This document shows positions 31,301 to 41,905 of a DNA stretch of 64,000 nucleotides, in pieces; within the stretch, counting starts at the first letter, position 1; each line of letters begins with the position of its first letter. Position numbers and translations under genes: made by a program. Source of the stretch: Alishewanella tabrizica (GTDB lineage: Bacteria; Pseudomonadota; Gammaproteobacteria; Enterobacterales; Alteromonadaceae); contig NZ_BMYR01000005.1 of NCBI RefSeq assembly GCF_014652375.1, positions 210,759 to 274,758 of the forward strand, written 5' to 3'. Under the pieces are notes generated by a model, which worked only from the letters and a program-made list of their open reading frames with translations, was not told the DNA's origin and did no database searches.

Positions 31301-31885
31301 ATAGATGCGACAGCCAAAGGTCAACAAGGTGTTGGTTTAGGCTTAGGTGTCGTGCACAGAATGGCCAAATTGCTAGGGCATCCCTTAACGGTGCGATCTT
31401 GGCCTGGGAAAGGCACAGTATTTAGCATCGCCTTACCCGTGATCAGCGGTAAACGGCGGCAAGAGATCCCGTTGAGTGCCCCTTTACAACAACGGCCATT
31501 ACCCGGTTTGTCAGTGATTTGTGTCGATGATGATGCTGCAAATTTAGCTGCGTTAAAAGTGCTCCTAGAGCAGTGGCAAGTAAGTGATGTGCAGTGTTTT
31601 TATGATGATCAGGCCTTGATGCAGTATGTGTCTGCACACCCTCCGCCTGATGTGATTTTGCTCGATTATCAACTCGGTCAACAAGTGGATGGCTTAACGC
31701 TATACCGACAGATCCGGCAGCGTTGGGGGGATGTAAATGGCATTTTGGTCTCTGCGTCGCCACAAGCCGATTTGGCTGCTTTAGCAAAAGCAGAAGGACT
31801 GATGTTTTTAGCTAAGCCAATAAAACCCGGTGCGTTACGTGCAACGTTAAATCACTTTAAAATGTTAAAGCGCGCGGGCAATTAA
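28337..31885 (+). CDS. crbS: SSS-domain hybrid histidine kinase (CrbS/MxtR-like)
   Basis: 1182 aa sensor. N-terminal ~540 residues form a sodium:solute-symporter-like membrane domain (about 13 helices). Then a PAS domain (about 640-760, VVDRDLNLVAWNKAYLEMF), a coiled coil, a HisKA domain with His828 in ASHDILQPLNA, HATPase (NAIKYT, VWDTGPGI) and a receiver with Asp1110 (ILLDYQL). GTG 28337 has GGAG 6 nt upstream; ATG 28325 has the site jammed against it, so GTG is preferred. No Hpt domain is present. By family and neighbours it controls acs through the response regulator at 31.9 kb. Confidence 0.88.
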   Translation: MTAWTVALLALLYVGGLFWIANWGERHADDRLIRKYGGLIYSLALAVYCTSWTYYGAVGTAVTRGWDYMAIYLGPILLFVFAQPFLFKLLYVSKKQNVTSIADFISARYGKRRNIATLAAIICLIVVVPYISLQLKAVAGSYQVLLGGTFDDSPVVWYQDSALLSAIAMTFFAILFGTRKLHLTEQNRGVMVAIAFESVIKLFALLTLAIAVYVFLLDTDQSVLQAFAAHSGVQQAKLSTPGWVEFTTKTILAMVAVFMLPRQFHVAFVENVSHHHLRHARRWFSGYLVLVTLVVIPIAVAGMQLFPAILSKADSFVLLIPSSMEWNSLSVIVFIGGFSAATSMIIIATLALATMISNDVVMPGLLKSAKQKGMSHDYSLLILLVRRTMIVLVMLLSYLYYSIFARNYELAETGLLAFALTIQLVPAVVGGLYWRRGNAYGVYAGLTVGLILWFYTLMLPQLVNAGVLNSDIMQQGLWGISWLQPTGMFGIHLDSLSHGVILSLGFNILCYILGSLLTTVNLQDRLQAVAFVKPNLPIKHQDTPARRIRIHNSDLKILLERFVGTPRAAECLAEFGRKQQLALQLDDLPSVGLVEHVERELAGVIGASSASAMVNAVLEGRQLAFEDVVTLFDDTTQAIQFSRKILFSTLEHLSQGVSVVDRDLNLVAWNKAYLEMFNYPEGMIRVGRPVADIVRLNAERGLCGPGDPDEHVEKRTSHMQNGTAHVFQRVRPDGRVIEMRGNPIPGGGFVTSFTDISDHVNAVQGLAEAKQHLEDRVQERTQTISEMNQELLAEVGRRRQTEQQLLQAKAEAEAANASKTRFLALASHDILQPLNAARLFTAALAGIREQQQQSAILTQLDNSLKASEELISTLLEIAKLDDGKLQPNVQPVSLKELLLQLSDEYSLVASQKGLKLTVQSSLFHVQTDSTYLRRILQNMLSNAIKYTSKGRILLGCRKRGDQVLLQVWDTGPGINEPDLQRIFEDFYRIDATAKGQQGVGLGLGVVHRMAKLLGHPLTVRSWPGKGTVFSIALPVISGKRRQEIPLSAPLQQRPLPGLSVICVDDDAANLAALKVLLEQWQVSDVQCFYDDQALMQYVSAHPPPDVILLDYQLGQQVDGLTLYRQIRQRWGDVNGILVSASPQADLAALAKAEGLMFLAKPIKPGALRATLNHFKMLKRAGN

Positions 31886-31935
31886 ATTGCGTTAAGGAGT
31901 GCAGGGCAAGGTTATTTGCTCTGCATGCCTGGTTA

Positions 31936-32616
31936 TTATGATGAGTGTTGTTGCGCCATTGCCCGATCAACGGGCGGCTCTAGGGTTAACCGCTGTGCTT
32001 GAATGACTACTTGCGTCCGATTAGTACAACCTAGTTTGCGAAAAATGGCGGTAATATGCGCTTTTACTGTAGCCTCTGAGATGTGCAAATCGTAGGCAAT
32101 TTGTTTATTTAACCAGCCCTCAGTTAAGTAATAAAGTACCTTGTATTGTTGCTGGGTGAGTTGTGCAACTTTTGCGGCAAGATCTAAATCTTGTTCTGTG
32201 TCATGTTGATTTAAAACTTGCTTTTGAATGTTTTTCGGTACCCACAGTTCGCCATCAAGCACGGCATTTAATGCAGTACTGATATCAATTGGATTTGCTG
32301 ATTTTGGCACATAAGCCGAGGCACCAAATGCCATGACCCGACGGATCACATCGAGATCTTCGCTGGCCGAAATCACAACAATCGGTAAGCTAGGGTAATT
32401 TTTTCGAAGTTGAATCAAGCCTAAAAAACCACAGTTTCCGGGCATATGCAAATCTAGCAAAAGTAAATCAGCATCAGGATGTTGCTCTAATGCTTGGCAG
32501 GTACTTTCAAAGCTATCTGTTTCAACCGTTGCCTTAGTGGCAAAAGTACTGCTTATGGCATTTATTAGCGCATTTCTAAATAGTGGATGATCATCCGCCA
32601 CGATCAATTTTGCCAT
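31936..32616 (-). CDS. crbR: LuxR-type response regulator (CrbR/ErdR-like)
   Basis: 226 aa NarL/FixJ-type regulator. Receiver domain with phosphoacceptor Asp55 (LLLLDLHMPG) and acidic pair VADDHP, then a LuxR helix-turn-helix (LTQQQYKVLYYLTEGWLNKQIAYDL, SEATVKAHITAIFRKL). It is convergent with the hybrid kinase and directly upstream of acs, the known target in the acetate-switch systems of Vibrio (CrbSR) and Pseudomonas (MxtR/ErdR). I assign the name from this synteny and domain layout. Confidence 0.85.
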   Translation of the reverse strand: MAKLIVADDHPLFRNALINAISSTFATKATVETDSFESTCQALEQHPDADLLLLDLHMPGNCGFLGLIQLRKNYPSLPIVVISASEDLDVIRRVMAFGASAYVPKSANPIDISTALNAVLDGELWVPKNIQKQVLNQHDTEQDLDLAAKVAQLTQQQYKVLYYLTEGWLNKQIAYDLHISEATVKAHITAIFRKLGCTNRTQVVIQAQRLTLEPPVDRAMAQQHSS

Positions 32617-32654
32617 TCTACCCTCCAGCGGTGTTCGCCTGTAATTTTAATTAT

Positions 32655-32682
32655 AAAAAAGGCCGCTATATTGCGGCCTGTT
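32655..32682 (-). terminator. Terminator of acs
   Basis: AGGCCGC / GCGGCCT stem with a TATATT loop; the left A-run on the plus strand gives the U-run. It separates acs from the response regulator gene, so crbR is probably transcribed from its own promoter. Confidence 0.82.
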
Positions 32683-32729
32683 TTGCTGCGAATGGAGACA
32701 CGCAAGCTCAGAGTAAGCAGATAGGCGTC

Positions 32730-34685
32730 CTACTTGCGATTTAACCGGTTATTTACCAGCATTTCAACCACTGATGGATCGGCAAGTGTAGAAATGTCAC
32801 CTAGCTGATCATGCTCGTTTGCGGCAATTTTCCGCAGAATACGGCGCATGATTTTACCTGAGCGGGTCTTCGGCAGGCCTGCTGGAGCCCACTGTACCAG
32901 ATCTGGCGTAGCGATGGGTGAAATTTCTTCACGAACCCATGCTCTAATTGCTTTTGTAAGATCATCACTGGGTTCAACGCCAACACGCGGCGTAACATAC
33001 ACGTAAATACCCTGACCTTTAATGTCATGCGGATAGCCTACAACCGCAGCTTCTGCAATAGCTTCATGGGCGACTAAGCAACTTTCAATTTCTGCAGTGC
33101 CTAAACGGTGGCCTGAGATGTTTAATACATCATCAACGCGTCCGGTCAGCCAGTAATAGCCATCTTCGTCACGGCGGGCACCATCGCCCGTAAAATATAC
33201 GCCAGCATAGGTGCTAAAATAGGTTTGTTCAAAGCGTTCGTGATCGCCATACAGGGTACGCATTTGCCCTGGCCAGCTATCCGTTATGACCAAATTGCCT
33301 TCACCTTTACCCGTTACAACTTGACCTTCATTGTCAACCAGCGCCGGTTTCACCCCAAAAAATGGCCGTGTCGCTGAGCCCGGTTTTAATGCTGTGGCAC
33401 CAGGTAATGGCGTAATTAAGATCCCACCTGTTTCAGTTTGCCACCATGTATCAACAATAGGGCAGTTACCTTTACCAATTTTTTCGTGATACCAATACCA
33501 TGCTTCTGGATTAATGGGTTCACCTACGCTGCCCAAAATACGTAATGAGCTAAGATCTGCGCCTTCAACGGGAGCTTCGCCATGTGCCATTAACGCACGG
33601 ATAGCGGTTGGTGCTGTATATAAAATATTAACTTGGTATTTGTCGACAATCTGCGCGATACGTTTAACACTGGGATAGGTTGGAACACCTTCAAACATCA
33701 CGCTACTGGCGCCATTGGCAAGGGGGCCATAAACAATATAGCTATGGCCAGTAACCCAACCTACATCAGCGGCACACCAATAAATATCGCCTTCTTGATA
33801 ATCAAAAACGTACTGGTGTGTCATTGAAGCATAAACTAAGTAACCCCCTGTTGTATGTAAAACGCCTTTGGGTTTTCCAGTAGAGCCTGAGGTGTATAAA
33901 ATAAACAGTGGATCTTCCGCGTTCATTGGCTCGGGTGCACAGGTTGTAGAATGTTGTGCCAACAAATCGTGATACCAGACATCACGGCCTTGATGAAAAT
34001 CAATACTTTTGCCAACATGCTTAATAACAATAACGTTTTTAACCGGATTGTTTTCGCCTAAATGCGCTAGCGCGATATCGGTGTTGTCTTTCAAGTTGGT
34101 TGCACGGCTGCCACGTAACGCTTGGTCAGTGGTGATCACTAATTTTGAATCGCAATCAACTATTCGGCTACCTAAGGCATCGGGTGAGAAACCAGCGAAT
34201 ACCACCGAATGCACCGCACCAATGCGAGCACATGCTAAGAGTGCAACGGCGGCTTGCGGGATCATAGGCAAGTAAATCGTGACACGATCGCCTTTACCCA
34301 CACCCAGTGCGCGCATGCCATTCGCTAGCTGACAAACTTCTTCATAAAGTGCTTGGTAGGTGACTTCTTTTTGTACGCCAGGCTCATCGCCTTCCCAGTA
34401 AAAGGCTACTTGATCTGCACGCGTGGCTAAATGCCGATCTAAACAGTTAACACTGGCATTTAATTCGCCATCGGCAAACCAATTAATGTGCACATTGCCC
34501 AGTTCGAAACTGGTGTCTTTAACTTGGCTAAAGGGTTTGCTCCAGGTTAAACGCTTTGCATGCTCACCCCAGAATTGATCGGGTTGCGAAATCGATTGTT
34601 GGTAAAGCGCCTGATATTGCTCGTCTGTAACATGGCACTGATTTTTGATATTGTCAGGTACCGGATAAAGTGTGGCTTGTGTCAT
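32730..34685 (-). CDS. acs: Acetyl-CoA synthetase
   Basis: Activates acetate to acetyl-CoA through acetyl-AMP; the high-affinity acetate scavenging route. 651 aa. The AMP-binding motif is [12 protein letters not shown], followed by WWQTETGG, the [20 protein letters not shown] hinge region, and [13 protein letters not shown] with the lysine that is reversibly acetylated in this family. No propionyl-CoA synthetase is in the prp cluster of this window, so Acs might also supply propionyl-CoA (inference). Confidence 0.97.
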   Translation of the reverse strand: MTQATLYPVPDNIKNQCHVTDEQYQALYQQSISQPDQFWGEHAKRLTWSKPFSQVKDTSFELGNVHINWFADGELNASVNCLDRHLATRADQVAFYWEGDEPGVQKEVTYQALYEEVCQLANGMRALGVGKGDRVTIYLPMIPQAAVALLACARIGAVHSVVFAGFSPDALGSRIVDCDSKLVITTDQALRGSRATNLKDNTDIALAHLGENNPVKNVIVIKHVGKSIDFHQGRDVWYHDLLAQHSTTCAPEPMNAEDPLFILYTSGSTGKPKGVLHTTGGYLVYASMTHQYVFDYQEGDIYWCAADVGWVTGHSYIVYGPLANGASSVMFEGVPTYPSVKRIAQIVDKYQVNILYTAPTAIRALMAHGEAPVEGADLSSLRILGSVGEPINPEAWYWYHEKIGKGNCPIVDTWWQTETGGILITPLPGATALKPGSATRPFFGVKPALVDNEGQVVTGKGEGNLVITDSWPGQMRTLYGDHERFEQTYFSTYAGVYFTGDGARRDEDGYYWLTGRVDDVLNISGHRLGTAEIESCLVAHEAIAEAAVVGYPHDIKGQGIYVYVTPRVGVEPSDDLTKAIRAWVREEISPIATPDLVQWAPAGLPKTRSGKIMRRILRKIAANEHDQLGDISTLADPSVVEMLVNNRLNRK

Positions 34686-34936
34686 AACATCCTCTGCGAC
34701 GCTTGATAAATGAAGCTTATTAAAATCATCCTGTATTTCTAAAGGACTAGGCCTTTAAAAGGAATTAGACCATAGTCTAGACGATGGATGCGCAAGTCGC
34801 GAATTGCGACTAAAGGCTAATTGCGAGAATGCAGACTGTCGACCACAGTTTCGAGTAGAATAACCGCGATGTCAGTACTTAACTTAAATCGTATTACTAC
34901 TATAAATAAAAATATATTATAAATGGAGAACTCCAG
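34686..34936. promoter_or_regulatory. acs-porin divergent regulatory region
   Basis: 251 bp. Two inverted repeats stand out: TAGAC-N4-GTCTA (34766-34779) and AGTCGC-N5-GCGACT (34795-34811). The second has 6-bp arms and is a candidate operator for acs or the porin. A very A+T-rich stretch with TATAAA-like sequence (34900-34925) precedes the porin. Which regulator binds is not known. Confidence 0.45.
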
Positions 34937-36118
34937 ATGAGACAAAGTAAGACACTCAATACCTTGGCAGCAGCCGTTGCCCTTGCATTAACTGCTGGCG
35001 CTGCCCAAGCCAATAATGGTTTCAAAGTAGGTGACACTGAAGTTACTTACGGTGGTTTTATTAAGTTAGATATGATGTACACCGAAACATCTGACGGTGA
35101 AATAACCAATTTTCTGGGACGTGACTTTTACGTGCCATCACTAACGCCAGTATCAGCAACAGGCAAAAGTGCCTCGCGCTTCGATGCCCACGCCAGACAA
35201 TCTCGCTTTTTCTTCGGCACCTCAACCGATCTTGGTAATGGGGAAAAGATGGTTGGTCGGTTAGAGTTTGATATGATGACCAGTGTTAACGGCAATGACG
35301 AACGTACAACCAACGGTTATAGCCCGGTTATTCGTCATGCTTTTGTGACTTACAAAAACTGGACGGTAGGCCAAACCTGGTCAAACTTTATGGATCTGCA
35401 ATCTTTACCAGATACGTTAGATTTCGTAGGTAATGCAGATGCTGCGGTGTTTATCCGCCAAGCGCAAGTTCGTTATACCTCTGGTAATTTCTCTATTGCG
35501 TTGGAAAATCCTGAAAGTACTGTATCTCAGTTTGGTACCAGTGCCCGTATTACCACAGACGATAACGCGACACCTGATTTAACCATTGGTTATAATTTTA
35601 AAACGGAAAATGCAACGTTCCGTTTAGGTGGCTTGTTACGACAAATTTCGATTGATGAAGCTATTTTTGATGATACCGTCACGTCTTATGGCGTGTCGTT
35701 TAGCGGTAAATTTAACTTATCAAACAAAAATGACATTCGCTTTACGTTAAACCACGGTAAGGGCTTAGGCCGTTATGTTGGCTTAAACACCATTAATGGT
35801 GCAGTGTTAACCGGTACAACCAATGCTGCTGAGCTAGAGGCCATTGATGTTACTGCGTTCTCATTAGCCTATCGTCATTTATGGAACGATAAATGGCGTT
35901 CAACCTTCTTATATTCTATGTTAAGTGCAGATAACCAAGTGCAGTTTAGCGGCGTTAATGCGACCAAAGCGACACACAGCTACAGTGCAAACGCCCTGTA
36001 TCAATTTAATCCTAAATTTATGATGGGTATTGAATATAAATTCGCTAACCGTGAAGTAGAAAGCGGCTTGGATGGCGATATGCATCGTATTCAATTTAGC
36101 GCTAAGTACGACTTCTAA
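34937..36118 (+). CDS. DcaP-like trimeric porin
   Basis: Outer-membrane porin, 393 aa. Signal peptide MRQSKTLNTLAAAVALALTAGAAQA with an AQA cleavage site. The mature protein starts NNGFKVGDTEVTYGGFIKLDMMY and reads as alternating beta strands ending in IQFSAKYDF (C-terminal Phe). The SRFDAHARQSRFFFGT segment and FIRQAQVRYT fit the DcaP-like family, which carries negatively charged or carboxylate solutes. Divergent from acs, which suggests that it supplies organic acids. GGAG lies upstream of ATG 34937. Confidence 0.85.
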   Translation: MRQSKTLNTLAAAVALALTAGAAQANNGFKVGDTEVTYGGFIKLDMMYTETSDGEITNFLGRDFYVPSLTPVSATGKSASRFDAHARQSRFFFGTSTDLGNGEKMVGRLEFDMMTSVNGNDERTTNGYSPVIRHAFVTYKNWTVGQTWSNFMDLQSLPDTLDFVGNADAAVFIRQAQVRYTSGNFSIALENPESTVSQFGTSARITTDDNATPDLTIGYNFKTENATFRLGGLLRQISIDEAIFDDTVTSYGVSFSGKFNLSNKNDIRFTLNHGKGLGRYVGLNTINGAVLTGTTNAAELEAIDVTAFSLAYRHLWNDKWRSTFLYSMLSADNQVQFSGVNATKATHSYSANALYQFNPKFMMGIEYKFANREVESGLDGDMHRIQFSAKYDF

Positions 36119-36137
36119 TACGCTATGCGCTATCACT

Positions 36138-36162
36138 AAAACCCGGGAAACCGGGTTTTTTT
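36138..36162 (+). terminator. Porin terminator 1
   Basis: AAAACCCGG / CCGGGTTTTT stem with a GAAA loop, 20 bp past the stop. Confidence 0.9.
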
Positions 36163-36165
36163 GTT

Positions 36166-36195
36166 AAAAAAAACCGACATAAAGTCGGTTTTTGT
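36166..36195. terminator. Terminator 2, bidirectional (porin and rne)
   Basis: AAAAACCGAC / GTCGGTTTTT stem with a 5-nt loop and both A- and T-runs. It backs up the porin terminator and can end the convergent rne transcript. Confidence 0.85.
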
Positions 36196-36263
36196 TTGCA
36201 GTAAAGCCAGTTATGCTAGGAGAGAGCCTACGCCACCAGATCGTGACGTAGGGTTCGTAACAG

Positions 36264-39200
36264 TTACTCCGCTTTCTCAGGCTTAGTCATGGGCGCTGTC
36301 ACCACTTGACGCGCAAAGGCTGAACCTGCAGGGCGATTTGACGAGGCAACAACAGGACGTTGTTCCGTCGGCGTTGCTGCAATCACTTTGGCTGGCGCGT
36401 TATCTACGGCATTGTCGGCAACGCTTTCAGGTTTTGCCATTTGCGCAACAACCATATTACCAAAGCGGCTACGTGCTGGAGCAGGTGTGTTAACCGGTGC
36501 CACTGCTTCAGGTTGCGCTAGTTCTAGACTTTGCTGCACCGGATTAACGGTCGCTGCTGCTATGGTAATGGCCGTATCTTCTTTTACAGCGGCTTTGGGT
36601 TGCACATTTTCGTGAGCTTGCACGTCCACTTCAGCTTGCACATCAGCGTTTAGCTTTGTTTCAGCACCTGCACTAACGGTTGCAACGACAGGCTCATTTG
36701 CTTGTGCGTCGTCGTCGGGTGATGCAGAAGCCGCAACGCTTACTGCCTTGGCCGTGGCATTTATAACTGGGGCCGAAGGCGCTTCCACATCGCTTGTTTC
36801 CGATACCTTAACTGCATCAACACGTTCATCCGTCGTTTTTGCTGCAATCGCATCACTGCTCACTGGCTCATCAACTTTGGCTGGACGGCGACGACTTCTG
36901 CTTTTAGCCGGTTTGTCTGCCTGAACATCGGCCGTGTTGTCTTCGCTTGCAACGACGATCTGAGTCGTTACCGTTTCGTCTGCTGCAGATACCACAGGGG
37001 GGGTATTTTCTGTCACAACGTCATTGGCAACAATTGCTGCGGCTTCTACTTGAGCTGTTGTGTCGGACGACAGCGTTTCTGTTGATGTATCTGAAGATGC
37101 AACGTCAGCAGCAGGTAAGGCATCTTGCGTTTGCACGTCACTAGTCGTTACCGGTTCCGCAAGCTCTGCTTGTTCTTTACGGCGCTTTTGTCCAGCCGCA
37201 CGTAAGTGGCGAGGTGAACGACGACTCCGACTACGGGGTTCATTGCTGTCCGTTTCGGGCAGTTCAGACTCACTGGTTACGCTGTCTTGCGGTTCAGCAG
37301 ATACTGCGTTAGCTTCCATCGCAACAATCGAGGTACTGTCATCTGTAGGCGTTGCTGTTACCTCTGCTGGTTGCGTAGGTGCGACCTCAGTTGCAAGTGT
37401 TGATGGCGCTTGAGCAGTGACCACAGGTGTTGTAGTGTCCGCAGGCGTATCAACAAGCGGCAATGCCGCCATCGCGTTAGTCGTTACCGTTGCTGCTGCG
37501 ATTGGTGTTTCTACCGCGGCAGGTGTTGCGATAGCCACAGTGGGTATTGCAGAGATTGCGGTCGTTTCTGCTGCGTCCTGTTCTTTAGCAATACGAACAG
37601 AACGTTGCATATTACGACGTTGACGACGCTCAGCTGCAGCGGTGCGGCTGTTTGGCTCATCTGCCATCTCTTCATTGGGCTTTTCTACGCGAGGCTCTAA
37701 GCGAGGTTCTGACGCTGCTTTGCGATTGTCTTGCGTACGCGGCGTTTTATCAGCGGCCGGCTTTTGTCGCTCTTGGCGTTCTTGACGCTCTGGTCGTTCC
37801 TGGCGATCAGGACGAGACACTTTCTCCTCTGAGGCCTGAGCTTTATCAAGTCCTTTATCGGTCGTTTTTTCAACTACTTTATCAGCAACTTTATCCTGCT
37901 GATCAGGGCGACGACGGCGATTATTGTTGCGACGACGATTGTTATCGCCACGATCACCACGTGAATCGTTACGCTGCTCTTTATTTGAATTGCCCGCAGG
38001 TTTATTAGCGGTCTGCGTTGCGGCTGTTTGTTCATCAACTGGGTTGTTACTGCCGAATAAACTGCTTATCCAACCTACAACCCGTGTTACTAAACTAGGT
38101 TGTGCCACAATCGGTGCCGTAACCGCTTTGACTGGTGCCGGGGCTGCTACAGGGGCTGTTGGGGCTGGTGCACTGGTTTGTGCCATATTAATAGCAGAAA
38201 TAGCCGGTTTTTCTTTTACTGTTTCGCTAGCCGGGTGATACAGTTTATCTGTATGTTCTGGCACTTTCGGCAGCGTGTAACTGGCATCTTCAATTTCTTC
38301 ATCAATACGAACACGCGTAACGTCGTAATTTGGCGTTTCTAAATGCTCGTTTGGAATAATAAACACGCGAATGCCATTACGTTGTTCAATGCGACGAACA
38401 CCTTCACGCTTTTCATTCATCAGGTAAGTGGCTACAGAAACTGGGACCTGAGCATGAATTTGGCTAGTGTTATCTTTAATCGCTTCTTCTTCAATTAAGC
38501 GCAGAATAGACAACGCGGAAGATTCGATACTACGGATAGTGCCACGGCCATGACAGCGTGGACAGACATGCCCAGCCGATTCACCTAACGACGGACGTAA
38601 ACGTTGGCGTGACATTTCTAACAAGCCAAACCGTGAAATACGGCCAATTTGTACACGGGCACGGTCTTGTTTTACAGCGTCTTTTAGACGATTTTCAACT
38701 TCTCGTTGGTGACGAACGGGCGTCATATCGATAAAGTCGATAACAATTAAACCACCTAAATCGCGTAAGCGTAATTGGCGAGCAATTTCGTCTGCAGCTT
38801 CTAGGTTTGTATTGAAAGCGGTTTCTTCAATATCGCCGCCTTTGGTGGCTTTTGATGAGTTGATATCGATAGCGGTTAAAGCTTCTGTGCTATCAATAAC
38901 GATAGAACCACCAGAAGGTAAACGCACTTCGCGGCGGAAAGCCGTTTCAATTTGGTTTTCAATTTGATAGTGCATAAACAGCGGTACTTCGCCCTGATAC
39001 ATTTTTACCCGGTGGGCAAAGTCGGGGCGGAACTGTTGGATATACACTTTGGCTTCTTCAAAGATCTTTTGATTATCAATCAAGATCTCGCCGACATCAC
39101 GGCGCAGATAATCGCGGATGGCGCGAAATACCACATTGCTTTCTTGGTGAATTAGAAACGGAGCAGGGCGTTTTTGAGATTCTTGTGTGATAGCTGACCA

Positions 39201-39770
39201 GTGTTTTAATAACGCTTTTAAGTCGTAATCCAGCTCTTCGTAAGATTTACCTACGCCGGCAGTACGCACAATTAACCCCATGCCGTCTGGCATGTCTAAT
39301 TGCCCCAATGAATCTTTTAGCTCTTGGCGTTCGTCACCTTCAATACGGCGAGAAATACCACCAGCACGTGGATTGTTGGGCATCAATACCAGATAAGAGC
39401 CAGCTAAACTGATAAATGTAGTAAGGGCAGCACCCTTTTGGCCACGTTCTTCTTTATCAATTTGGATAATAACTTCTTGACCTTCTTTGACCACTTCCTT
39501 GATATTCGGACGGCCATCAAAGCTATAACCAGAAGGGAAATATTCGCGGGAAATTTCTTTAAGCGGTAAAAAGCCATGGCGCTCTGCACCATAGTCCACG
39601 AAGGCCGCCTCTAGGCTAGGCTCAACGCGGGTAATTTTACCTTTGTAAATATTGGCTTTTTTTTGTTCGTGACCTGGGCTTTCAATATCCAAATCATACA
39701 GTTTTTGGCCATCGACCAAAGCTACGCGGATTTCTTCTTCCTGCGTGGCATTTATTAACATTCTTTTCAT
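36264..39770 (-). CDS. rne: Ribonuclease E
   Basis: Essential endoribonuclease and scaffold of the RNA degradosome, 1168 aa. The family N-terminus [13 protein letters not shown] sets the start at 39770; the frame is open to a GTG at 39797. Catalytic half (about 1-510): S1 domain, 5'-sensor, DNase I-like domain ([25 protein letters not shown]) and the Zn-link CPRCHGRG. A short amphipathic [10 protein letters not shown] (about 565) resembles the membrane-targeting helix. The rest is disordered, with an Arg-rich RNA-binding patch (about 600-630), long Ala/Thr/Val-rich stretches, and a C-terminal [20 protein letters not shown] likely for PNPase. Confidence 0.97.
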   Translation of the reverse strand: MKRMLINATQEEEIRVALVDGQKLYDLDIESPGHEQKKANIYKGKITRVEPSLEAAFVDYGAERHGFLPLKEISREYFPSGYSFDGRPNIKEVVKEGQEVIIQIDKEERGQKGAALTTFISLAGSYLVLMPNNPRAGGISRRIEGDERQELKDSLGQLDMPDGMGLIVRTAGVGKSYEELDYDLKALLKHWSAITQESQKRPAPFLIHQESNVVFRAIRDYLRRDVGEILIDNQKIFEEAKVYIQQFRPDFAHRVKMYQGEVPLFMHYQIENQIETAFRREVRLPSGGSIVIDSTEALTAIDINSSKATKGGDIEETAFNTNLEAADEIARQLRLRDLGGLIVIDFIDMTPVRHQREVENRLKDAVKQDRARVQIGRISRFGLLEMSRQRLRPSLGESAGHVCPRCHGRGTIRSIESSALSILRLIEEEAIKDNTSQIHAQVPVSVATYLMNEKREGVRRIEQRNGIRVFIIPNEHLETPNYDVTRVRIDEEIEDASYTLPKVPEHTDKLYHPASETVKEKPAISAINMAQTSAPAPTAPVAAPAPVKAVTAPIVAQPSLVTRVVGWISSLFGSNNPVDEQTAATQTANKPAGNSNKEQRNDSRGDRGDNNRRRNNNRRRRPDQQDKVADKVVEKTTDKGLDKAQASEEKVSRPDRQERPERQERQERQKPAADKTPRTQDNRKAASEPRLEPRVEKPNEEMADEPNSRTAAAERRQRRNMQRSVRIAKEQDAAETTAISAIPTVAIATPAAVETPIAAATVTTNAMAALPLVDTPADTTTPVVTAQAPSTLATEVAPTQPAEVTATPTDDSTSIVAMEANAVSAEPQDSVTSESELPETDSNEPRSRSRRSPRHLRAAGQKRRKEQAELAEPVTTSDVQTQDALPAADVASSDTSTETLSSDTTAQVEAAAIVANDVVTENTPPVVSAADETVTTQIVVASEDNTADVQADKPAKSRSRRRPAKVDEPVSSDAIAAKTTDERVDAVKVSETSDVEAPSAPVINATAKAVSVAASASPDDDAQANEPVVATVSAGAETKLNADVQAEVDVQAHENVQPKAAVKEDTAITIAAATVNPVQQSLELAQPEAVAPVNTPAPARSRFGNMVVAQMAKPESVADNAVDNAPAKVIAATPTEQRPVVASSNRPAGSAFARQVVTAPMTKPEKAE

Positions 39771-40284
39771 TGTTGGGTGACTCATTTCTGCAGCCACAAC
39801 ACAACCTTCCGGGCACCTGAGTGTTCAGACGTTATCAAACACGTTCTGGTGCAGTCTCACGACTGGGTGCTTGAGGGAACCTAATTTTTTACTCTATTAC
39901 CGCACGCGCAGCATTCTAATATGTAGAAAGGGCATATCGATAATGTTCGTTGTTAAATCTGACACACATCGCCATTTAGCGCTGCGTTCTGGCTAATCTT
40001 AATCTTTGCTCGGTGACCGGACTCTGTGTTTTGCCGCTATTGGTAACAGATTACGCAACATTACCTCAGGCAAATGGCAGTGATTAAACGCTAGGGGTAT
40101 AAAAAACATTGGTTTTCACCACGATTTCGGTATGATCACATCCCCTAACGGTGCCGCACAAATTCTCTTATGTCACTTTGAGCGCCCTAATTGCCGTTTT
40201 CAGGCATAATTAGCGGAATGATTATCCCACTATTGTGCATTGGATAGCAACTTAATTGTAATTTTAGCAGAGTATTTTAACGCC
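39771..40284. promoter_or_regulatory. rne-rluC divergent region including a long rne leader
   Basis: 514 bp, as in the E. coli arrangement. The rne leader side contains several short stems, such as CAGTC/GACTG around TCAC (39852-39865). In E. coli the rne 5' leader autoregulates RNase E; a similar role here is inferred from position only. On the rluC side, TTGGTT-N16-TATGAT (40109-40136) is a candidate promoter. No gene is seen in the gap. Confidence 0.45.
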
Positions 40285-41238
40285 ATGACTGATGATATAA
40301 AATTGCCCATACAAATGATTGAAATCGAAAGCGATTTTATTGGTCAGCGCATAGATAACTTTTTGATTGCAAGGCTTCGTGGCGTACCAAAAAGTGTTAT
40401 TTATCGGGTTTTACGAAAAGGAGAGGTGCGGGTTAATAAAAAACGCATTAAACCAGAATATAAATTGCAAGCAGATGATGTGGTTCGAGTCCCCCCGATT
40501 ACCGTTTCTGCAGAACCTGAAGCTATTTCCGTTAAATTAAGTTTAGTAAAAGATCTTGAACAACATATTTTATTTGAAGATAACGATCTCATTGTTCTAA
40601 ACAAACCCTCAGGTATGGCTGTGCATGGTGGCAGCGGTTTGCAATTTGGTGTAATCGAAGCGTTACGAGCGCTGCGGCCACAGGCGAAACATTTAGAATT
40701 AGTACACCGATTAGACCGTGATACATCGGGCTGTTTAATGATCGCTAAAAAGCGCTCAGTGTTAACCCATCTGCATGCACAATTGCGCGATAAAGTGGTT
40801 GAGAAAAAATACTGGGCATTAGTGGCAGGCGATTGGGATAATCGTATCCGAAAAGTCACTGAGCCACTGAAGAAAAACACCCTGCAATCTGGTGAGCGAG
40901 TCGTTAAAGTGGATGCTGTTGAAGGCAAACCGTCTGAAACGCGTTTTCGTATTTTACAACGTTATCAAGAAGGCACCTTAGTCGAAGCTTTTCCTGTAAC
41001 GGGCCGTACCCATCAAATACGGGTGCATACGGCATGTAAGGGGCATCCCATTGCTTGTGATGATAAATACGGTGATAACACCTTTAGTAATCAGATGAAT
41101 ACGCTTGGCTTAAACCGCTTATTCTTGCATGCCTTTAGTTTGAGTTTTTTACACCCAGGCACGGAAACCACGATGCGATTTGAAGCGCCTTTAGATGAGC
41201 AGCTCAATCTTGCTATGCGTAAATTAACGAGAAAATAA
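40285..41238 (+). CDS. rluC: 23S rRNA pseudouridine synthase RluC
   Basis: Makes pseudouridines in 23S rRNA (positions 955, 2504 and 2580 in E. coli numbering). 317 aa from ATG 40285; the frame extends to a TTG at 40240 without homology. N-terminal S4 RNA-binding domain (RIDNFLIARLRGVPKSVIYRVLRKGEVRVN), then the RsuA/RluA catalytic core with HRLDRDTSGCLMIAKK (catalytic Asp) and GRTHQIRVH. Divergent from rne, a conserved arrangement; the HAD gene starts 1 bp after its stop. Confidence 0.95.
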   Translation: MTDDIKLPIQMIEIESDFIGQRIDNFLIARLRGVPKSVIYRVLRKGEVRVNKKRIKPEYKLQADDVVRVPPITVSAEPEAISVKLSLVKDLEQHILFEDNDLIVLNKPSGMAVHGGSGLQFGVIEALRALRPQAKHLELVHRLDRDTSGCLMIAKKRSVLTHLHAQLRDKVVEKKYWALVAGDWDNRIRKVTEPLKKNTLQSGERVVKVDAVEGKPSETRFRILQRYQEGTLVEAFPVTGRTHQIRVHTACKGHPIACDDKYGDNTFSNQMNTLGLNRLFLHAFSLSFLHPGTETTMRFEAPLDEQLNLAMRKLTRK

Positions 41239-41239
41239 G

Positions 41240-41905
41240 ATGTCAGATGTTAAGTTGGTTATTTTCGATTGGGACGGTACGGTAATGGACTCCGTTGGTC
41301 GTATTGTGTCTTCTATGCGTGCGGCGGCAAGTTATGTGGGTGTCGCTGTCCCCAGCGTAGAGGAAGTCAAGCATATTATCGGTTTAAGTATTGATCCTGC
41401 GTTAGCTAAACTGTTTCCTGATGCCGATAGCGCGCAGCGCGAGGCGTTATTTGTGCATTATCGCGATCAGTATGTCTTGCACGATACTACGCCCACGCCG
41501 TTGTTTGATGGGGCAGAAGCACTATTTAAACAGTTAGCAGAGCAAAACGTGCTGTTAGCGGTTGCCACGGGTAAAGCCCGAAAAGGATTAGATCGTATCT
41601 TTAATGAAACTGGGTTAGCCCAGTATTTTGCTACTAGCCGCTGTGCAGACGAGGCGCAATCGAAACCGCATCCTGATATGTTACAGCAAATTATCCAAGA
41701 GCTTGGCGTAAACAGCGCCGAAGCTGTGATGGTGGGCGATACGAGCCATGATTTAAAAATGGCTCAGGCCATTGCCATGCCAAGGGTAGGGGTAAGCCAT
41801 GGCGCCCACGATGTAGCGGTTTTACAGCACTATCAGCCTTTAGCCATTATTGATTATTTAGCCGATTTACCCGCAGTGATTTTTAAAGAGGGTATTAGGG
41901 GCTAA
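41240..41905 (+). CDS. HAD-IA family hydrolase (phosphoglycolate phosphatase-like)
   Basis: 221 aa phosphatase of the HAD superfamily. Motif I is [10 protein letters not shown] (nucleophile Asp10, acid/base Asp12), motif II VATGK, motif III lysine in SKPHP, motif [10 protein letters not shown]. Cap domain between residues ~15 and 80. The substrate is unknown; the same gene follows rluC in many gammaproteobacteria. It is coupled to rluC and overlaps the convergent yceF by 11 bp. Confidence 0.9.
   Translation: MSDVKLVIFDWDGTVMDSVGRIVSSMRAAASYVGVAVPSVEEVKHIIGLSIDPALAKLFPDADSAQREALFVHYRDQYVLHDTTPTPLFDGAEALFKQLAEQNVLLAVATGKARKGLDRIFNETGLAQYFATSRCADEAQSKPHPDMLQQIIQELGVNSAEAVMVGDTSHDLKMAQAIAMPRVGVSHGAHDVAVLQHYQPLAIIDYLADLPAVIFKEGIRG

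Noticed and set aside
36388..38238. Several plus-strand frames opposite the rne C-terminal half
   Set aside because: They are antisense shadows of a low-complexity Ala/Thr/Val-rich region without ribosome sites.
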